Source of the DNA: Tardiphaga sp.
Lineage (GTDB): Bacteria; Pseudomonadota; Alphaproteobacteria; Rhizobiales; Xanthobacteraceae
DNA length: 9,606 nucleotides
Assembly (NCBI GenBank): GCA_028290325.1
Contig: JAQGJY010000380.1
Span: 1-9,606, forward strand
Reading direction: 5' to 3'
Below are positions 5,698 to 9,606 of this stretch, one piece after another (position 1 is the first letter of the stretch; the number at the start of each line of letters is the position of its first letter). The notes below the pieces were generated by a model, which saw only the letters and a program-made list of their open reading frames with translations, had not been told where the DNA came from and searched no databases. The translations under genes and the position numbers were made by a program.

Positions 5698-7242
5698 GTG
5701 GATCAGGTCTTTGACCTCGCAATCATAGGTGGCGGTATCAACGGCTGCGGCATCGCGCGTGACGCGGCCGGCCGTGGCAATTCCGTTGTCCTATGCGAGA
5801 TGAAGGATCTTGCGAGTGGCACCTCGTCGTGGTCCACCAAGCTGATCCACGGCGGCCTGCGTTATCTCGAATATTATGAATTTCGATTGGTCCGCGAAGC
5901 CCTGATCGAGCGCGAGATCCTGTGGAAGATCGCGCCGCACATCAGTCGGCCGCTGCTTTTCGTGCTGCCGCATCACGCCGGATTGCGGCCGTCGTGGCTG
6001 CTGCGGCTCGGGCTGTTCCTTTACGATCATATCGGCGGCCGGAAGCTGCTGCCGGCAACGCGCTCAGTCGATCTGGCGCATGACATGGTCGGCCAACCGC
6101 TGATCGCGGGGCGCTATACGCGCGGTTTCGAATATTCCGATTGCTTCGTCGACGACGCGCGGCTTGTCGCGCTGACCGCGCGCGATGCCGCCGATCGCGG
6201 CGCGGAGATTCGCACCCGGAGTCGCGCCACTGACATTCGCCAAGTCGGCGGAATCTGGCACGTCACGGTACAGAACATGCTGGATGACACGCGCAGCGTC
6301 ATTCAGGCGCGCGCGCTGGTCAACGCCGCCGGGCCATGGGTCGAAAATGTGCTGTCATCCGGCGCGGGCGTGAACGCCAGGGCGAAAGTTCGCCTCGTGC
6401 AGGGCTCGCATATCGTGGTGCCGAAGCTTTACGATCACGACCGCGCCTACATTTTCCAAAACGCCGATGGCCGCATCGTCTTCGCGATTCCCTATCAAAG
6501 CGATTTCACCCTGATCGGCACGACCGATACCGACTACAGCGGCGACCCCGCCGACGTGAGGGCGACCGCGCAGGACATCGCCTATCTGTGCGACGCGGTC
6601 GGCGGTTATCTCGCCAAGCCGGTGAAGCCGTCCGATGTGGTGTGGACCTATTCCGGCGTGCGCCCGCTTTATGATGACGGCGCCAGCGAGGCCAAGGCCG
6701 CGACGCGGGATTACGTGTTCGAACTCGATCAGCAGAACGGCGCGCCGCTGCTGTCGATCTACGGCGGTAAAATCACCACGTTCCGACGCCTCGCGGAGGA
6801 AGCGCTCGAGCGCCTCGCGCCATGGCTGAAGGGCACCCGCGCCAAGGAAGGCTGGACCGCGACCGCGTCCTTGCCCGGCGGCGATTTCGACGTGCATGGC
6901 TTTGCCGCGCTCGCCGAAAAGCTGCGGCGCGATTATCCGTTTCTGGGTGCCGCCCACGCGTTACGTCTGGCGCATGCTTACGGCACCCGTGCCACGGTGA
7001 TGCTGGGCAACGCCACATCAAGCGACGCGCTTGGTCGCGATTTCGGCGCTACATTGACCGAACGCGAAGTCAATTATCTGGTCGCGCATGAATGGGCGAT
7101 CAGCGCCGAGGATATCGTGTGGCGGCGCTCCAAACTCGGGCTGCGCCTGAGCAACGAGCAAATCGCGGCGCTCGATGATTGGCTCGGCACGCATCGCGGT
7201 CAGCAGTCTCAGACGCCGCGGCGTTCGGCAGGTGCCGCATGA
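5698..7242 (+). CDS. glpD: FAD-dependent glycerol-3-phosphate dehydrogenase (GlpD)
   Basis: Membrane-associated flavoenzyme that oxidises sn-glycerol 3-phosphate to dihydroxyacetone phosphate and passes electrons to quinone. From the GTG at 5698 it has 514 residues, the normal family length. Visible: N-terminal FAD Rossmann motif IIGGGINGCGIARDAAGRG (~9-27), the conserved block SGTSSWSTKLIHGGLRYLEY (~40-59), LIGTTDTDYSGDP in the substrate domain, and the second family signature GGKITTFRRLAEEA starting at G356. The C-terminal cap domain (~390-500) is complete. The longer reading from ATG 5641 adds 19 atypical residues, lacks a ribosome binding site and would start inside the perfect inverted repeat; the GTG has GAGGGG 7 bases upstream. 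The glpS start overlaps its stop by 4 bases (ATGA), indicating coupled translation. Regulation is probably by GlpR through the elements at 5567-5648. Confidence 0.95.
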   Translation: MDQVFDLAIIGGGINGCGIARDAAGRGNSVVLCEMKDLASGTSSWSTKLIHGGLRYLEYYEFRLVREALIEREILWKIAPHISRPLLFVLPHHAGLRPSWLLRLGLFLYDHIGGRKLLPATRSVDLAHDMVGQPLIAGRYTRGFEYSDCFVDDARLVALTARDAADRGAEIRTRSRATDIRQVGGIWHVTVQNMLDDTRSVIQARALVNAAGPWVENVLSSGAGVNARAKVRLVQGSHIVVPKLYDHDRAYIFQNADGRIVFAIPYQSDFTLIGTTDTDYSGDPADVRATAQDIAYLCDAVGGYLAKPVKPSDVVWTYSGVRPLYDDGASEAKAATRDYVFELDQQNGAPLLSIYGGKITTFRRLAEEALERLAPWLKGTRAKEGWTATASLPGGDFDVHGFAALAEKLRRDYPFLGAAHALRLAHAYGTRATVMLGNATSSDALGRDFGATLTEREVNYLVAHEWAISAEDIVWRRSKLGLRLSNEQIAALDDWLGTHRGQQSQTPRRSAGAA

Positions 7243-8342
7243 GCGTTTCGCTCGATCACATCAGCCGGTTGGTGGATGGATTGCCGACCATCCGCGACGT
7301 CTCGCTGACTCTGGAGCGCGGGACCTTGACCGTGCTGCTGGGGCCGACTTTGGCGGGCAAGACCTCGATCATGCGGTTGCTGGCCGGTCTCGATAAACCA
7401 GGTCAGGGTCGCGTGCTGGTCGATGGCAAGGACGTCACCGGCTTCGACGTCCGCAAGCGATCCGTCGCGATGGTCTATCAGCAATTCATCAATTACCCGT
7501 CGCTGACGGTTTACGAAAACATCGCCTCGCCGCTGCGCGTGCAGGGCAAGCCGCGCGCGGAAATCGAGCGCCGCGTGCAGGAAGCCGCGTCGCTGCTGAA
7601 GCTGGAGCCGTTCCTTAAGCGCATGCCGCTGCAACTCTCGGGCGGCCAACAACAGCGCACCGCGATTGCCCGCGCGCTGGTCAAAGGGGCCGACCTCGTT
7701 CTGCTCGACGAGCCGCTCGCCAATCTCGACTACAAACTTCGCGAGGAATTGCGCACCGAGCTGCCGCGCATCTTCGCGGCTTCCGGCGCGATCTTCGTCT
7801 ATGCGACGACTGAGCCTTCCGAGGCGCTGCTGCTCGGCGGCCGCACCGTGTGTCTGTGGCAAGGGCAGGTGCTGCAAATCGGCGACACGCCCGGGGTCTA
7901 TCGGCAGCCCGAGACATTGCGCGTCGCGCAGGTGTTTTCCGATCCGCCGCTCAATGTTGTCGGGATCGAGAAAACCAATGGCGAAATTCATTATGTTGGC
8001 GGTGTGCAAGCGCCGGCGACCGGGCTCTATGCGGCGCTGCCCGATGGCGCCTATCGCGTCGGCTTCCGCGCGCACCAGCTCGAACTGGCCAACGGCGTCG
8101 CCGGGCGTCATGCATTCTCCGCGAAGGTGGTCGTGACGGAAATCACCGGCTCGGAAAGTTTCGTGCATCTGGAGCGCGACGAACACAACTGGGTGGCGGT
8201 GCTGCAAGGCGTGCACGAATTCCAGCCCGGCGACATGCTCGAGGCCGTGCTGGATCCGGAGAATGTTTTCGTATTCGATGCGGCGGACCGGCTGGTCGCC
8301 GCACCCCGGGACGATGTGAGGACGCATCATGGCCCGTATTGA
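7239..8342 (+). CDS. glpS: Glycerol ABC importer ATPase, GlpS type (switch histidine missing)
   Basis: One of two different nucleotide-binding subunits of a carbohydrate-type ABC importer; in rhizobia the equivalent glpSTPQV set imports glycerol. It has 367 residues with a RecA-like and helical domain (1-235) and a C-terminal TOBE-like regulatory part (~240-360). Motifs: Walker A GPTLAGKT (35-42), Q-loop Q81, canonical signature LSGGQ (133-137), Walker B LVLLDE (153-158, catalytic E158), D-loop ANLD. The switch (H-loop) histidine is absent: the segment reads YATTEPSEA, with T191 where MalK-like proteins have His. Start ATG 7239 overlaps the glpD stop (ATGA) and has AGG 6 bases upstream; in-frame starts inside glpD (such as 7179) are rejected because they would precede the conserved N-terminus. 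It overlaps glpT by 14 bases. The glycerol assignment comes from context; a related polyol or glycerophosphodiester substrate is possible. Confidence 0.9.
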   Translation: MSVSLDHISRLVDGLPTIRDVSLTLERGTLTVLLGPTLAGKTSIMRLLAGLDKPGQGRVLVDGKDVTGFDVRKRSVAMVYQQFINYPSLTVYENIASPLRVQGKPRAEIERRVQEAASLLKLEPFLKRMPLQLSGGQQQRTAIARALVKGADLVLLDEPLANLDYKLREELRTELPRIFAASGAIFVYATTEPSEALLLGGRTVCLWQGQVLQIGDTPGVYRQPETLRVAQVFSDPPLNVVGIEKTNGEIHYVGGVQAPATGLYAALPDGAYRVGFRAHQLELANGVAGRHAFSAKVVVTEITGSESFVHLERDEHNWVAVLQGVHEFQPGDMLEAVLDPENVFVFDAADRLVAAPRDDVRTHHGPY

Positions 8343-9429
8343 TATCGTCGATCTCGCTCAATCCTACGCCGGCGCCGACGCGCCGCTTGAGAGCTATGCG
8401 CTCAAGCCGATGTCGATGACCTGGCGGCAGGGCGGCGCCTATGCGTTGCTCGGTCCTTCGGGTTGCGGCAAGACCACGCTGCTGAATTTGATCTCGGGAA
8501 TCGTCACGCCATCGCGTGGCCAGATCCTTTTCGACGGCGTCGATAGCACCAAGGCGTCGACGCAGAAGCGCAATATCGCGCAGGTGTTTCAGTTTCCGGT
8601 CATCTACGACACCATGACCGTTGGTGAAAACCTGGCATTCCCGCTGAAAAATCGCGGCCTGCCGCGCGCTCAGATCGACGCGCGTGTCAGGGAGATCGCG
8701 CAATTGCTCGATCTGACGCCGTGGCTGAACCGGAAAGCGACGCGCCTGACCGCAGACGCCAAGCAGAAGATCTCACTGGGCCGTGGGCTGGTGCGCTCCG
8801 ATGTCGCCGCCGTGTTGTTCGACGAGCCGCTGACCGTGATCGATCCCGAGCTGAAGTGGGAGCTGCGTTCGAAGCTGAAGGCGCTGCATCGCGCGCTCGA
8901 CCTGACGATGATCTACGTCACGCATGATCAGACCGAGGCGCTGACCTTCGCCGACACGGTGGTGGTGATGCATGACGGACGGGTGGTGCAATCGGGCACG
9001 CCGCAGGACTTGTTCGACCGGCCCGAACATACGTTCGTGGGTTATTTCATCGGCTCGCCCGGCATGAATATCGTGCCGGCCCAGGTGGCCGGACGTGTCG
9101 CGCGGATCGGCGGCCATCCGATCGCGCTCAATCGCAGCTATGACACGCTGTCGGCGACGGCAAATATCGAAATCGGCGTGCGGCCGGAATTCGTCACGGT
9201 GGCGCCGCCGGCGCCCGGATTGCTGTCGGCCGATATCGAACGCATCGACGATCTCGGTCGTATTCGTTTCGCGCGGGTACGGATCGGCGACGTCAAATTC
9301 GCGGCGCGCGTGCCGGCCGGTTTCTCGATCCCGGGCAACGCGGCGGGTCTTGTGTTCGATCCCGCCCGCGTGCACGTCTATAGCGACAGCCGGCTTGTCG
9401 ATGGACAATTGTCCGCGGAGACAGCGTGA
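8329..9429 (+). CDS. glpT: Glycerol ABC importer ATPase, GlpT type (degenerate signature motif)
   Basis: Partner nucleotide-binding subunit to GlpS, 366 residues, MalK-like with a C-terminal TOBE region (~245-355). Walker A GPSGCGKT (42-49), Q-loop Q88, Walker B AVLFDE (161-166, catalytic E166) and switch histidine H199 (YVTHDQTEA) are all intact. The ABC signature is not: where LSGGQ is expected the protein reads LTADA (140-144), followed by a recognisable helix KQKISLGRGLV. The D-loop is also unusual (TVID, 169-172). It therefore complements GlpS, which keeps the signature but lacks the histidine. The start ATG 8329 lies inside the glpS end, with GAGG 7 bases upstream, and the stop overlaps the permease ATG by one base. 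The name GlpT here means the rhizobial ABC ATPase, not the E. coli glycerol-3-phosphate antiporter. Substrate inferred from the operon. Confidence 0.9.
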   Translation: MARIDIVDLAQSYAGADAPLESYALKPMSMTWRQGGAYALLGPSGCGKTTLLNLISGIVTPSRGQILFDGVDSTKASTQKRNIAQVFQFPVIYDTMTVGENLAFPLKNRGLPRAQIDARVREIAQLLDLTPWLNRKATRLTADAKQKISLGRGLVRSDVAAVLFDEPLTVIDPELKWELRSKLKALHRALDLTMIYVTHDQTEALTFADTVVVMHDGRVVQSGTPQDLFDRPEHTFVGYFIGSPGMNIVPAQVAGRVARIGGHPIALNRSYDTLSATANIEIGVRPEFVTVAPPAPGLLSADIERIDDLGRIRFARVRIGDVKFAARVPAGFSIPGNAAGLVFDPARVHVYSDSRLVDGQLSAETA

Positions 9430-9606
9430 TGGACAAGACCATCAACAATAAAGCGTGGCTTCTGGTGCTGCCGGTGTTCGCCATCGTGGCGTTCTCCGCC
9501 GTGCTGCCGCTGATGACCGTCGTCAACTATTCGATGCAGGACACGTTCGGCAACAATCAGTTCTTCTGGAACGGCGTCGGCTGGTTCAAGGAATTGCTCG
9601 ATCCGA
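9429..9606 (+). CDS. glpP: ABC importer permease GlpP, N-terminal part only
   Basis: Start of an inner-membrane permease; 59 codons are visible before the window ends. A charged N-terminus (MDKTINNK) is followed by a first transmembrane helix, WLLVLPVFAIVAFSAVLPLM (~10-29), and VVNYSMQD, the usual opening of MalF/UgpA-type sugar permeases. The ATG shares one base with the glpT stop (TGATG) and has GGAG 8 bases upstream; the codon before it is GTG in frame, a less likely start. Position after two ATPases in a glp operon points to GlpP; a second permease and a binding protein are expected just beyond the edge. Confidence 0.85.
   Translation, partial: MDKTINNKAWLLVLPVFAIVAFSAVLPLMTVVNYSMQDTFGNNQFFWNGVGWFKELLDP

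Noticed and set aside
6355..6957. A 200-codon minus-strand open frame inside glpD
   Set aside because: It is opposite highly conserved GlpD sequence and its product is a typical GC-bias shadow.
7179..7238. An earlier in-frame start for glpS inside glpD
   Set aside because: It would overlap the GlpD C-terminus by over 60 bases and add residues ahead of the normal ABC ATPase N-terminus; the ATGA junction at 7239 is a standard coupled start.
7209..8330. A 373-codon open frame on the minus strand lying almost entirely opposite glpS
   Set aside because: It mirrors the coding frame of a well-identified ATPase; its protein is low-complexity Arg/Gln/His/Asp-rich with no family motif. Such frames arise from GC-biased third positions.
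7239..9429. The two ATPases as UgpC/MalK of a glycerol-3-phosphate or maltose system
   Set aside because: Two unequal ATPases directly behind glpD with complementary motif losses match the rhizobial GlpS/GlpT arrangement better than a single homodimeric UgpC or MalK, although the substrate itself cannot be read from sequence.

Overview
The window is GC-rich, densely coded and strongly GC-biased at third codon positions. Its gene content fits an alphaproteobacterium of the Hyphomicrobiales (Bradyrhizobium/Rhodopseudomonas-like). That placement is an inference from gene order and composition, not from a marker gene. I see no mobile element, RNA gene or CRISPR array.

The left part (about 1-4575) reads leftwards as one three-gene unit. 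First comes a small secreted Cys/His-containing protein. Next is a long periplasmic adaptor (membrane fusion protein) with an unusual extra N-terminal domain and an internal membrane hairpin. Last is a heavy-metal-efflux (HME) RND pump of the CusA/CzcA family that runs off the left edge after about 794 residues. Together they should export a metal cation from the periplasm or inner membrane. The outer-membrane channel is not in view, and the three copper-coordinating methionines of CusA are not present, so the metal is left open.

The middle (4576-4732) is a 157-base divergent intergenic region with a near-perfect direct repeat, a small inverted repeat and a 16-base perfect palindrome. These are candidate control sites for either operon.

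The right part (4733-9606) reads rightwards and is a glycerol / glycerol-3-phosphate catabolism cluster of the rhizobial glp type: glpR (DeoR-family repressor), a 140-base control region, glpD (FAD-dependent glycerol-3-phosphate dehydrogenase), glpS and glpT (two different ABC ATPases) and the start of glpP (permease). From glpD onward the genes overlap by 4, 14 and 1 bases, which indicates one translationally coupled transcript. The control region holds a hairpin over the glpR stop, an 11-base-phased CTTTCG direct repeat and a perfect 8-base inverted repeat. The logic is that an ABC importer brings glycerol in, a kinase (not in this window) phosphorylates it, GlpD oxidises the product to dihydroxyacetone phosphate, and GlpR derepresses the set when the phosphorylated intermediate is present.

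Nothing here is clearly a wholly new system. The most notable points are the complementary motif losses in GlpS and GlpT, which predict one competent and one degenerate ATP site in a sugar-type importer; the composite architecture of the metal-efflux adaptor; and the operator-like elements upstream of glpD.
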